Assembly: GCA_020650975.1 (NCBI GenBank)
Contig: JAIPMN010002284.1
Location: 855-64,854 of the forward strand
Source: Apostichopus californicus
Taxonomy: Eukaryota; Echinodermata; Holothuroidea; Aspidochirotida; Stichopodidae
Direction: 5' to 3'
DNA: 64,000 nt
The notes beneath the pieces were generated by a model. It saw only the letters and a list, made by a program, of their open reading frames with translations, ran no database searches and had not been told where the DNA came from. The first letter of the stretch is position 1, and each line of letters begins with the position of its first letter. Below are positions 12,825 through 23,970 of this stretch, piece after piece. Position numbers and translations under genes: made by a program.

Positions 12825-12842
12825 AAGGTCAAGTGACACGTA
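12822..12842. repeat. Left terminal inverted repeat with TTAA
   Basis: TTAA followed by AGGTCAAGTGACACGTA; it is the exact reverse complement of 19270-19290. Confidence 0.9.
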
Positions 12843-13184
12843 ACAGATTTCCTTCAAACTTGCACAAATTGAGAAGCTATATATGACAACCCTATACTCC
12901 AAATTTGGAGTTCCACGATTGTTCCTTTGCTGTTTTAATTAAGTTAATAAACAAGCTCATCCCGTAAGAGAATGACGTCACGGGGGGAACCGCCAATGTT
13001 ACCAAAACTAAATAGGCCTAATATGCTAACCGAGATCAAAGCCGTAAACAATACGTCACGGACAGTAAACAAAATATCATATGAGAATGGGTGCACAACA
13101 GTACAAGAAAGTTTCGTGTTCGTCAAACACTGTATACAGCGATAGCTTAGTACCAGTGCACTCAGCCAGCCTAGCAGCCTAAGT

Positions 13185-13407
13185 AAAGATTGGCTTGGAC
13201 CTTCGAGCGAATCTTATGTGTGCAGTGCGCACTTCACTAGTTAAAGTTTCGTTTCCTATCGCCTATCCGCGCAACTTCGACTTGGAACACCAACAGCTCG
13301 CCGTCTACAAGACAATGCTGTTCCTTCTCTATTTGGAGAAAGTATCTTCAAATCTCGAGGAGATATAGAAACAAGTCGACCAGTAGTTGCGAAGCTTGAT
13401 CGGAAAA
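13185..13407 (+). pseudogene. THAP DNA-binding domain exon, C-terminal two-thirds, one nonsense codon
   Basis: The frame from 13185 reads KDWLGPSSESYVCSAHFTS, a stop TAA (13242-13244), then SFVSYRLSAQL and ARRLQDNAVPSLFG. This matches the THAP domain: W, P, the CSxHF zinc ligands and the C-terminal AVPxxF box. A GAA to TAA change would explain the stop. A clean donor (AAAA|GTAAGT, 13408) ends the exon. The first Cys-x-Cys part of the domain was not found upstream. Its position 360 bp inside the left end fits the transposase start of a Kolobok-type element. Confidence 0.7.
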
Positions 13408-14683
13408 GTAAGTGTATTTTCTGGCCTAGCCTAGGCCTACTACACGAACTAACTTAGTATTATTACTAACTTCCAGTAGGCTAATTCTTATCATTTCGTT
13501 CAGTTAGTTAGGCCCTAAATTAGGTATGGCGACGATAAAGTTAGGCGTAGGCTAGGGCTAACTAAACTTTAATCAGTGGTACATCATGAAAAATCCAGAA
13601 AAACAAGCATCAGATGTTTACATGTCATTTTGCCCAATAATGTGCTCCCACCTATCTTCATACTCAGAGTCATAGCTCATATGTTGCACAGTAAATGACA
13701 TCCTTATATTTTGCCATTTTTGGTGGTAGGGCTGCAATTTTTGTTACAAGAGAAAATGCTTGTGACAGGTGCTTTCAAAAAAATCAAACTGCTTTCTTAA
13801 ATGAACTTTCATAACTTCCTTGTTATTTTCTTTCCCAATTTTCACTACTTAGATTAATCTATAAGCTGTTCACCAACCAACTGCAGTGAAAATACAAAGG
13901 CAGGATTCTGCAGAATGTACATCTCCATCTAAAGGTAGCCTGATCTTATACATGTGCTTGTAATTACCGAAAAACAGTTGGGAAATAGGTGAGGGGAGGG
14001 TGGTGACAGGCATTAAAGATTTAAGTAGTCAGTTTTGAACGGGATACAAGGAATCTCCACCAGTAAAACATCAAGGCATGTATATGGGGGGCAAGCTACC
14101 AGACAAAAAGGAGGCAGTAGTATTACGCCCGAAAGGTCCCCATTAATAGGCATAAATAGAGTGATGGATGGGGGGGGGGGGGTGGGGGGAGGAAATGTGG
14201 TGGAGAAGTGTAAGCTAAGGTAATACAAGGAAGAATGGAAAACTTTCATACATCTATAGAGTATTCTATAGCAGAAGTGAGTACAGGGGCCAAAATTTTA
14301 GAAGCAGTACTCGTTGAAAGCAAAATAGCAATTAAAACTGCACATCGGGGCAGGCTGACTAGGGGATAACATACATTGTATTTTATCCATCATATCCGCC
14401 TGCCTGACGAGAGTGGTTGAGGAGGCTATACCTGATGGCTTCACAGGAAAATATAAAGGCTACATCTATAGTTACTGAGAGAAGGGAGATTGTAGTTATG
14501 AAACCAAGCTGAAGTCATTTGCAATGCTCATGGTGTGAGTGGCCCATATTTTTGCAGCCACATAAAGTAGGAGGATATGCTCTCCTTGAGAAAAGATAAG
14601 TGAACCATCTAGGCAGCTGACCCCTGTCCAAGAGCAGCCTACTGTATGTGTGTGGTATAATAAGCGTTTATTCTAATTTTCAG

Positions 14684-14794
14684 TGCTGTGGCATCCTCAT
14701 CGGGATACACCGAAAAACCGTCAGGTAGTCCGGACTACACTCCATCAGTTCACTCATCTGATGAATCTGAACATGACAAAGATGACGCTTCAAG
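14684..14794 (+). pseudogene. Putative downstream exon of the transposon gene (acidic linker)
   Basis: It is bounded by ttctaattttcag and GTAATT. One frame is fully open and of low complexity but protein-like: AVASSSGYTEKPSGSPDYTP then SVHSSDESEHDKDDAS. Such Ser/Asp-rich linkers commonly follow THAP domains. Its phase is one base off relative to the THAP exon, so either an exon is missing or the gene is decayed. A possible next exon starts near 15500 (DYVWELFDCLQNFCRSG). No catalytic domain was recognised. Confidence 0.4.
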
Positions 14795-15914
14795 GTAATT
14801 TTCAAGATTGATAGTAGATTAGTCTGGCAAATCAATTGGTGCTATCACTTTCTGGAAAGAGGATCATTATTAATTTTGACACCAACACTGTGGGGCAGTC
14901 TTGAATGTGTGGTGAGGCCATCAGTCTTTACTTCAATTAGCATATACATACTGTATCTGGTAGAGTTGTCACAGCGGTATGTGAACAAGAAATAAAGGCA
15001 CAAACAAGTAGTTGGATTTAGCAGAGTATATTATATCTTCACTTGGCTGGATATCTGCTACTGAATACAAATGGTGAAAGTTGCATCTTATACACTCTTT
15101 TACCATGGATTACAAGGGGATGGGACAGGATGTAATACTCTGTCCACATGTTTACTTTACAACATAAACAGTGGTTAAGATACTGAGTCAATGACCACAC
15201 ATCCTGCTGAAGATTACATAATCCATAATATTAGGTGCACAACCAGGTGTAGGGTTTTTGTTGTAATCAGTAAAAAATATATTGGAATTGTTCAGGCACA
15301 AGTTGTCAGGTAAAACCTGACCCATGTATCCACACCAATCGAGGTGTATCAGCTGTCGCCTTAGTTGGACATCCAAAGACTTGACTGACAACTGTGCATT
15401 GTGCCATGACTGAAATGGAGTGATTGGAATGCCTCTATCTAAATGGTATGTTTTTATGAACTATTATTATATTATTCTTCATATCTTTACTATTCTACAG
15501 ATTACGTATGGGAACTTTTTGACTGCTTGCAAAACTTCTGCAGAAGTGGAACTCTGGGAGAGGAGTGTCCAGTGCCTGTCAGAAAAGAGTCTGCACCACT
15601 TGCAAGCTCCTATGTTCATCCGAACAATGAGGATGCCATAAAACAACACCGAAATAGATTTCAAAAGCTTTGCTGAAGTGGTTGATGGCCTCCCAATTTC
15701 TAATTTTGTTTCATTGTAGTGGGGAGCAATTGACTCTGTGAATCGTCTGTTCACATGTTTTGGCACAGCTGCAGAGCAGTGTTAATTAACAGGTCGCTAC
15801 CAGCCTTTAGGGAAGTTGCTACAGTAAAGTCTTACATTAAAGTTTTACTTACATCTGGTTTCCATTGTAACTAAATGATAACATTATATTTAAACAAAAG
15901 TTCCAATGACAAGT

Positions 15915-16476
15915 CAGGGTTTTTGTTAAGAAATGTAGTAGGTGGGTCAAGTTGAAAAGTAGGCGGGACTGTCTGTACGCGGACATGGGGGAGGGGGTGC
16001 CCCCCTCCCCTTTGCCGGAAAATTGCAATTTAAAAAGTCTCTAGATGCAAAATGGTGCAATATACAGCTGTTTGGTCAATGATATTTCCCCCTCCCAATC
16101 ACCCCTTTCTTCTGTCCTATTTTTCTTTTTTTCCCCTCAATTTTTTTGTAGTAGCACACCGAGAACCTTGTTCAGGGAATTCGGAAATGGGTTAGGGCAT
16201 GTTGAGTGATGTCATATTCCTAGTCGGTTTCGTCGTTGCGTATATGGGGGGAATAAGTAGGCTAGTAAAAAAAGAAACTGATAGCAGCAACTGGTTCATT
16301 AGAGCGGGGAAATGACATAAAGCCAGTGATAAACCGGTCTGATTGTGGTTTTGGGTTGTAATAATTTCGAACCATGCGCAATTGTATGTTTTTTTTTGCG
16401 TCACAAAATAGCCGGGTCATGTACGTGCAGTAGGCAGGTCATTTGACCCAGGTCCCGGCTACTAACGAAAACCCTG
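15915..16476. mobile_element. Non-autonomous DNA transposon (MITE), 562 bp, nested
   Basis: The ends are CAGGGTTTTTGTTAAG and the near-inverse CTAACGAAAACCCTG. The flanks carry a 5-bp direct repeat CAAGT (15910-15914 and 16477-16481). No coding content. It lies inside the TTAA element, so it is younger than that insertion. CAGGG ends resemble hAT, but the flanking repeat is 5 bp, not 8, so the superfamily is left open. Confidence 0.75.
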
Positions 16477-17053
16477 CAAGTATTCCTCTCTAGAGAGCTT
16501 ATACTTCATAAATATTAATTTCATGCTGACTTAATATTTGGTGTTTCAAACATGTTGCCAATTTTTTGTTTTTCTCAAAATGAATTGACAGAAATTTGCT
16601 GTTTGTTCCCTGCATGGGATAAAATGTGATTTTTTTTATCCCATTTATGATCAAGTAACCTTGATATTTCATGGATTAATGAACAATTTCAGATTGATTT
16701 TCATTACACTTTTATTCAAATGAAAGCCTAAGCTCTCCAGATCCCATTGACATAGTGGTTTAGGCTACTTTATTCAAACTGTTCTTCTATTTTAGGCTAG
16801 TATATTTGAGATTTCAATCATCCAGATTTTGTTGGCAGGCTACTAGAAGTGACAGCTTTGCTTACAAGAGAGAATACATACAAAAAATTAACTTGAGTTT
16901 TTATTATTTATTACTGTTATGTACTTCCCAAACTTGAAAATGTAAAATTTCATCCAAGATTGTAGTTAATACCATGAACCAGAAAAATGTATGCTGGAAT
17001 TCCAAAATGTTCACCATTCAGCCGCAAAACAGACAGGACTGAACCCTGTTTCA

Positions 17054-18725
17054 TTAAACTTTGCAGAAATGATAGTTTGACTTGGCATACAAAGTCCACA
17101 TTCTCAGTCTTGGTAATTTGAACCCTTCATACTGTTCAGATGGAAAAGCTGCTTGAATCCTCCTTACCGCACAGGATGGGAGAACAACACGAACCTCTTT
17201 CCCTAAAAACTGCCAGCACATCCGTACAAATTGTCTGTATGCTGTGTGTCTGTATTTCCTGTAAAATAATCATATGAAAACCAGCTATGAAAGATGAAGA
17301 CACACGCTTGGTAGCCATCTGGGGGCATCAATTTTAAAATAAATCTGAATATGATTTCCAGAATTTTGAATGGCCCCTAAATCTGCCTTCCCTAAAGTTT
17401 TAGGCCTAGCTATGCAATTTACACAAACTGATCATTGAATCTCAGTGACTAAAATTTGTAAATGGATCATGCCCAAGCATGGTGGACATTTTTTGTGTGG
17501 CATTTGGTTCCGTGGCTCAGTGTAAATGACTATGAATACAAGCACACCCTCTGTATTGTTACATCATTCAACAGCAGGTCAGAGCAATGAATAAAGGTAT
17601 ACAACAAATATAATGTATTCTCTACTTACTCATGGATGCTATTTTCCTGTGCACGGCCACCATACTGTTGACGGTACAGGTAGTAGGCTGTCTGTAGCAC
17701 CCATGGGTTCAGGCACACAGCTTCAAAACCTGGGTGTAAGGTGATGCATGCAGCACCTTCTTCATCCATCACATTCCTTACTTTTTCTATTTCCCTGCAG
17801 CAGCTACACTCTCTTGCTGTAGGCATCACAGCACACTGGCCACAATGACACCTGTAAACAATGCAAACCAGTTCAAATGATAAAGAGCCAATTTTCAATG
17901 ACTTCATACCGGCCTCAATTATTGGGGCATACTAACATGTCAAAAAAGAAAAAAAAAACTCTGAAGGGCTGTCTACAATTGAAGCTCCTTATAAGTGAAG
18001 TAGCCTCTTCTTAGAGTTCTTGCCTCTGTTGGGACAATGCTGCAAAGGAAAATAAAACAGGCCGATGTTGCCTCGTTTCCAACTCTTTTTCCCACTTCTG
18101 AATCCATTCCCTAGATTGAGAAAATCTGGTTGTGAAATTAGCTTAAGCGGAAATGACGAAAAGCTGGTGTGAGGTGCCACCTTTTCCCTCTCCCCACTCT
18201 TTCCCTGATTTGTGGTAACTTCACTAATTTGCCACTACAACTGCTAGGAAATTAATAATAGACCACCTCTGAATTTGTTGTGCACTCTTCCAATTGGCTC
18301 CTTCAATCTACTAACCAAATGAAATATGTCTGTGTGACATGTTCCTGGGGCATGTGCTGCCACAACTTTTATGGAAAATAGTAACTTCCTTAACTTAACT
18401 CGACCGCACTCTCATGTTAATTTTGCTGCCCCATCAACAAATTGGCTAGCTAAGAGTATGAGCAAAGTTAGGAAACATTTATCGGTTCTAGGCCTAACTA
18501 GTGACACAACTATCCTATATACAGTATAGTACGCTAGGCGTAACGTTACCATTGTGTTCCGTCAAGACGATCAATTTCGACATCGCTGTCCGATCCCGCT
18601 TCCTCTTCGCTGGTCTCCGGTTAGAACATGTAGGGAAAAACTTCACCACGATCGTCGACCATGTCCTCCATTTCCCTGCCTTCTTCGATATCTGAATACT
18701 GTGTGTCAATGCCACCGGGAGCCAT
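17054..18725 (-). pseudogene. P2X7-type ballast-domain protein gene, three exons, one nonsense codon
   Basis: Exons on the minus strand: 18725-18550, 17851-17630 and 17258-17054, with GT-AG introns in matching phases (TG|G and GA|G). The product would be about 200 residues: start MAPGGIDTQYSD, PYMF, stop TAA (18621-18623), PETSEEE, DRLDGTQ-WCHCGQCAVMPT, ECSCCREIEKV, CITLHPGFEAVCLNPWVLQ, HE-KYRHTAYRQFVRMCWQFLG and VVLPSCAVRRIQAAFPS. This is the zinc-coordinating Cys-rich ballast domain known from the intracellular tail of P2X7 receptors and from many stand-alone invertebrate proteins. The stop sits where PYMFEP is usual, so GAA to TAA is likely. All zinc-site cysteines of exon 2 remain. It lies antisense to the THAP remnant inside the TTAA element. 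Confidence 0.85.
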
Positions 18726-19269
18726 TTCGCGATATTTATAACTATGCTGTGTATGCTGTGCTGTGTATATATGCGTACGACAGTGCGTGTGGTAGCAATA
18801 AGCAGTCCCATGCGACGATATCATGCACTTTCGACTTGGTAAACAAATGACGTCATTTGTTTTCGACTTTCCCTGAACGAGTCAATCTAGCCGATTTTTG
18901 CGGAGTTTATGTTGCTTGATAGGAGGAAAATGCAAGGAATTTATGAAAAAAGAAGTCATTAAATGTTTTGTTCGATGTCTTATGTATCAATTTGTGATTT
19001 TTCATCTTATTCCAAATCTTAACTTTCTTGTAACAGACTGCTGAAAAAGGTAATATTTTCGAGAAGTTTGAGATTTCTACATACCCAATGCACTGCGCAG
19101 AACATATACAGTTTGCACTCTTCTGCGCTTCCCCCCGTGACGTCACTGAATCTATTACGTAACAGTACTTTTTACCGATTTCTACCCCTTTGGAGACGGA
19201 AAAAAATCGCGGTGTTGGGTTTTTCTTAATGTAAGAATTGTTAAGTTTAATATTATGTAAAGTCAAGTC

Positions 19270-19290
19270 TACGTGTCACTTGACCTTTAA
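19270..19290. repeat. Right terminal inverted repeat with TTAA
   Basis: TACGTGTCACTTGACCT followed by TTAA; it is the exact complement of 12822-12842. Confidence 0.9.
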
Positions 19291-21140
19291 CGAGAACAAT
19301 TCGAGATAGATAACATAGATTCGAGCCCTATACATAAGTACATAATATCCCAGAGCTACCCCTGGCATTAAACAAGCATCAGCTTGTCAAAGAACAAACT
19401 CATAAAAACGATGTAGCGTTCTTGAGGTGTTTATTTTACGATTATCTTCAAGCGCCCACCCCTCCTTCATTTGCATTATTATGTCTGTGTAAAGACCACA
19501 GTGGAAATAAGACTGGCGTTTCATCTTTTTTAGAACCGGCCTTCCTTTTTTTCACGCGTTTTCCTTCTATAAATATAGACAGTAGGCTACAATATATATT
19601 ATCTGCAGTTTAATATAATTTATTTGTCGATAGGATAACTTTTATTATACTTTTATTACACTTTATAACACACAAGATACCGTTTGTTTGATTTTTTTAT
19701 GACTTTGCACAACCCGTTTCAAGGTATCTAGTATTGCAACCGCCAAAGTGTGAACCCCCAAACAGTTTTCCTGTCTACCAGAAATACAGGTGTGTGGTTG
19801 AAATAATTCCTACCATATCGTAGTCTTTGATATGCATTCCGCGCGCCGAGTTGTCCATTGTGGACGGTGCGCGTCGTTTTCTTTGTTAAATCGATTTCTT
19901 AGTTATTTGTTAGTAAATGATTAATCAAGTGGGGCTACTGAAGGGACCTTGTGAGAAAATGCAAGTCACACATCTGACAGAGAAAGGAGATAATATGAAT
20001 GAAGTTAGAGCAAATCATATAATATCCACACATAACTGGATAACACTCACGCTGCTTAAGGGTTTAAGGAGGGCTGTTTAATTTTGATCATCATAATGAA
20101 TATCACATTAAAGGCAAGATATGTGAGTTGCACGACCCTTAATAAGATGCAGTTAATTGCTGCTTAATATTTGGTACACGAATTGAAGAAAGCAAGGATA
20201 TTAGAATACAAGAGTATTATTTCAATGTGATATATAATATTATGTTTGTACTCATAGTGAAGCATGAGGCTGTCATCCATTATATAACACGGAAACTGTT
20301 TGATCTATACCACGACAAGCTTAATTGCGTCGTGTTATAAATCCATATTTACGTCGCGACGTAAATATTTGCATCGCGTTGTAAATATATAGTTACGTCG
20401 CGACGTCAATACAACCAATGAGGAACCGCCTCAGATACCACCTATACTTGTTCTCAGCAGTGTGGCGCGCCTATTCTGGTGACTTTACGTGATGTATCTT
20501 CACATGTCAATCATAATCGAAATCGGGATTTGGAATATGTTAATGAGCTAAGTCGATGATATGTCGATTTAAACGGTGGAAGGCAGTTTAAGCTGCTAGA
20601 GACTGGTATTAGTCGAATGAAATTGGTATATGTAGATAAATCGGTATATGTCGATTCCCCATGATTTGAGACTGATGGCCCGCCATTGGTATATTCTCTC
20701 TTCGCCGTTGGATATCTGTTCATCACATTTTGTTTCTACCGGCCGTTTCTCCACCATATCGTAGTCCCAGATATGAGATTTTGCTATCCGATATGGTTGA
20801 ACAGCAGACTTTGAAGTAACTGTCGCTTTCCTTGCACAATAGTATCAACAAACAAATCGCAAAAGGTCAATGATTTAAGTGACTTGTGAAGGGGTTATGT
20901 TTTACCTGCAATTATAATGGGATCTCCCAAGATCAAATCCAAGTTGTTCTTCTCTTCTTTGTCGACCTCTCCGTCTGGCTTGTATTGGTTGTGCGGGTTG
21001 TCTCGTTGTTATTGTTCCTGTGTTAAGACAAACGATACGTGCAAAAAGTAAGAAGATGGCACAAATCGATACAAATTCATGTTGTCAAGAACTTTTACTT
21101 ATATCTTGTATGGGTAAGGCCTTTGTAAGTAGGTGGAAGG
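19291..21140. other. Gene-free region
   Basis: No gene was recognised. It contains a 24-bp perfect palindrome (see 20345) and two short related blocks around CCATATCGTAGTC (about 19813 and 20755). Confidence 0.4.
20345..20368. repeat. 24-bp perfect palindrome centred on CGTCGCGACG, with sister motifs
   Basis: The core TTTACGTCGCGACGTAAA reads the same on both strands. Diverged versions follow at about 20369-20387 (TTGCATCGCGTTGTAAAT) and 20392-20410 (GTTACGTCGCGACGTCAAT). Confidence 0.85.
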
Positions 21141-21144
21141 CAGA

Positions 21145-22140
21145 GGGAACTGATACTCAGCCACTTGGATGCAAGAAACACTGGGTCTCACGTCTTTTGA
21201 AATTTCTCGACTAAAGGGGATATTTCAAAGGTAGGAGAGTAATGAGCCGCTAGAATTGTGACTGGTATTTGGAGGAGGAGAAGGAGGAGAATCACTGGGC
21301 CTCACGTCTTTGTGACTGCTATGTGAAGGGGATATTGAAATCATATTAGGATAAGTGAGCCCTTAGAATTATGATAACCAGATACAGGAGGGGATATTTA
21401 AATTCTAACAGGATATGTAAGTGTATCCAAGCAATACTGGGCTTCAAGTCTTGTGATTGCTAGATGAAGAAGGGGATATTGCAATCATGTTTGGATAAAT
21501 GAGCCCTGATAATAATAATCAGCAGTTATTTTTACAACGCCTAAGCGACCACAGAAGTGGGAGAAGCCAGCCAGGGATTGTGGATTACAACTTACACGTC
21601 GGTTGGCTTCTAATTCAACATTTAACTCAAATTTGGAATCTTTTAAGATGGGAAAACCGTAGATTGCTCTTGGATGAGAACCCCGAACCCCCAGATTACT
21701 AATCCTTATTGCTTCAAATGCCATCTATTTTATCCACTCGGCCACAGCCATTGGAATTATGATTACCAGATAGAGGATGGGATAGTTCATTTTTCACAAG
21801 ATATGTACAAGTATCCAAGCAATACTGGGCCTGAAGTCCTGACATTGCTAGAGGCAAAAGGGTAATAGTGATATAGTGATCCCTTCGACATCTGATTGGC
21901 AGATGAAGGAGGGGCTATTTCCACCCAAGCGAGTTATATCACAGTGAATCCATGAAACGCCGGGCCCCTAGACTTCTAAAATCTTGCTAGATGGGTGAGG
22001 TAACATTTCAATAACAAGAGGACACAGAATCCGTAGACATGTGAATGGCATATAGGGAGTGTGGAAGGTTGGGCATTTCGATCTTAGCAGGTTGACCAAT
22101 AGTGTATCCACGCAACACTGGGCCCTCTAAACTTGAGAAA
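21145..22140. repeat. Degenerate tandem repeat array, unit roughly 130-170 bp
   Basis: Recurring blocks in the same order are CACTGGGCCTCACGTCTT, a GGGGATATT box, GGATAAGTGAGCCCT and CAAGCAATACTGGGC. They occur from about 21179 to 22115. Roughly 21515-21745 lacks them and looks like an insertion splitting one unit. The units are heavily diverged. Confidence 0.65.
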
Positions 22141-23030
22141 GAAAATGGAGGAGGTTAGTCAAAATTGCTGCTGTCATGGTAGGGGAGATGGTGGTATGGG
22201 GAGGGAGGGGGGGGGGGGGGATATGCCTGAACATTGCGATAGTGCATTTCCCATTTTAGTTGGGGTACTGCAGAGGAGTGCACTGTATCGTTTAATTTAG
22301 CTAAGTCAACTGTATACAACCATGCCAACTAATTGAGTTAAAAACGTTAATAAAATTATCTTACGTAAAAGAGTAGTTGCATTGCATTTAATGATGATCG
22401 TTCTTGCAGATTCAGGACAAGGAAGTGATAACCAGATGTTGATCATTAAAGTGATTATCTAACTCACTAAGGCATGAATATCCTACAAAAGGAAAATGAA
22501 TAATTCATAAAGGAGAAAGGAAAGTTATCGTTTCCAACGACCCCCAGTCGTCAGCTTTCCCTTCCCTTTTTGTTTGTTACCTATGCCCACAGGATGATAC
22601 TAACTCTGTTGTTCCTTCAATCACATCTGGTATGTTGTTATTTTCTGTGGTGGTGGTCATGATTGGCTGTGAGATGAATAAAATTAAATACCATCGTAAA
22701 ACCTTTCATTGCATTTGCTTTCAACATAAAATGAGAGTTAAAGAAAGATTTGAACATCTGATAACAATATCCTGTTACTCCACCAAAATCGAATCACAAA
22801 TCGAAATTGTCTTCATCACCTGTTAAATTTGTCTTCAAACCAAAAACACGAAACGTTATCTGCTAGTACACGAATTTTGTTGACGCAAAACTACCTCTAT
22901 ATTAAACCTGACACACTTACTCACAGAATCTAAATTCTGAGGTTTGGAAATTTGTTAGTTAGTAATGATGCACAGGGTCAAATTATCAGTGGCACGTAAG
23001 GAATGATGAGGGTGAACTGCTAAAAAATGT
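22141..23030. other. Gene-free stretch
   Basis: G-run at about 22197-22220; otherwise no recognisable feature. Confidence 0.4.
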
Positions 23031-23034
23031 TGTA

Positions 23035-23595
23035 AAATTGCGATAACTTAATGTTCCATCAAAACAGAGTTGTTGTACAATTACAACATATGTATGTTTA
23101 TTGAAGTGCAATTGACTCTCTGTTCAAAAACATACGTTTTCTGTACAAAAACAAATTTGTATGGTAAATTTGCAGTGTCAGAAACAGTTGTAAAGTTGAA
23201 ATAATTTATTGTCTCTTAACAAAGATTTGTAGTATACAGAGCACGTGTTTATATAATTTTAATTGAATTTCTGTTCAAAACACACGTTTTCTGTACAGAA
23301 AGAAGCTTGCATCGAAAGCACATGTTACAAAAGAAATTGTTATAATGAAACAAATTTATGTCAATAGAAAATATTTGTTGTAGGTATACAACAGTTGTAT
23401 GTACGCTATACCGAATTCTGTCCAAGAACGGACCTATTCTGTATGGATACAAAACTGCAATCGATATATCTCGAGCAGAAATTGTAAATTTACAAGACTT
23501 TCATATCCCCTGAGAAAGCTTGTCGTAAGTCATCACATGTTATTGTTTTGAGTTCTCTTCAGAAACAGACATTTTCTGTTCGGAGAGAATATATG
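23035..23595. repeat. Degenerate tandem repeat, about four units of ~150 bp
   Basis: The landmark is CTGTTCAAAAACATACGTTTTCTGTAC at about 23119, 23270, 23418 and 23559, with each copy increasingly altered. Between landmarks, TTACAAC/TATACAACA blocks also recur. Confidence 0.65.
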
Positions 23596-23607
23596 TAGGC
23601 CTATGAC

Positions 23608-23962
23608 CAGGGACGTAGCCAGAACTTTGAAAGGGGCAGCAGAATTTGAATAGGGGCACTTCATACAAAGGGAGCATTATTACACTTAACGAAGCGCCAT
23701 GATGTGCAAAGAAAATGTTTGCCCAAAATGCCTCTCACGTTACACAGGAAATAATAAGGGTCTTGTAATATGTAGCAGACGAACTTTCAGGGGAAAGATT
23801 GAGAAGGGTCGCTTTGCTTCCTGCAACCTGAAAAATGGCTTCAATTATGTTTCCTGCTTTTAGTTAAATGTTATTTTTCGGGGTACTCAAAGGGGGTGAG
23901 GGGGGGGGGGGNNNNNNNNNNGGGGGGGGGGGGAGCGATCGCTCCCCCTGGTTACGTCCCTG
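23608..23962. mobile_element. hAT-type MITE with 8-bp target duplication
   Basis: The ends are CAGGGACGTAGCCAG and CTGGTTACGTCCCTG, inverted to each other. The exact 8-bp direct repeat CCTATGAC lies outside both ends (23600-23607 and 23963-23970), as hAT transposases make. No coding content. A 10-base N gap (23912-23921) lies in its G-run, so the length is approximate. Confidence 0.9.
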
Positions 23963-23970
23963 CCTATGAC

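Larger units (their letters stand above)
12826..19286. mobile_element. Kolobok-like DNA transposon, TTAA target site, 6.46 kb
   Basis: Seen: 17-bp perfect terminal inverted repeats, AGGTCAAGTGACACGTA and its complement, each bordered by TTAA (12822-12825 and 19287-19290). A second inverted pair, TGACGTCACGGGGGGAA, sits about 145 bp inside each end (12973-12989 and 19129-19145), which shows that the two ends belong together. Known: Kolobok elements duplicate TTAA and can encode THAP-domain transposases; piggyBac also uses TTAA but has no THAP domain. A THAP remnant lies just inside the left end (13185-13407). The element also contains a ballast-domain gene (minus strand) and a nested MITE (15915-16476). 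It inserted at the gypsy 3' LTR. The superfamily call is inference; the catalytic core was not seen. Confidence 0.75.

Noticed and set aside
12826-12842. AGGTCA in the terminal inverted repeat as a nuclear-receptor site
   Set aside because: It is part of exact inverted ends bordered by TTAA, so transposon ends explain it fully.
23902-23931. G-quadruplex regulatory element in the G-runs around the N gap
   Set aside because: The run lies inside a hAT MITE and is broken by unread bases; length and sequence are unreliable.
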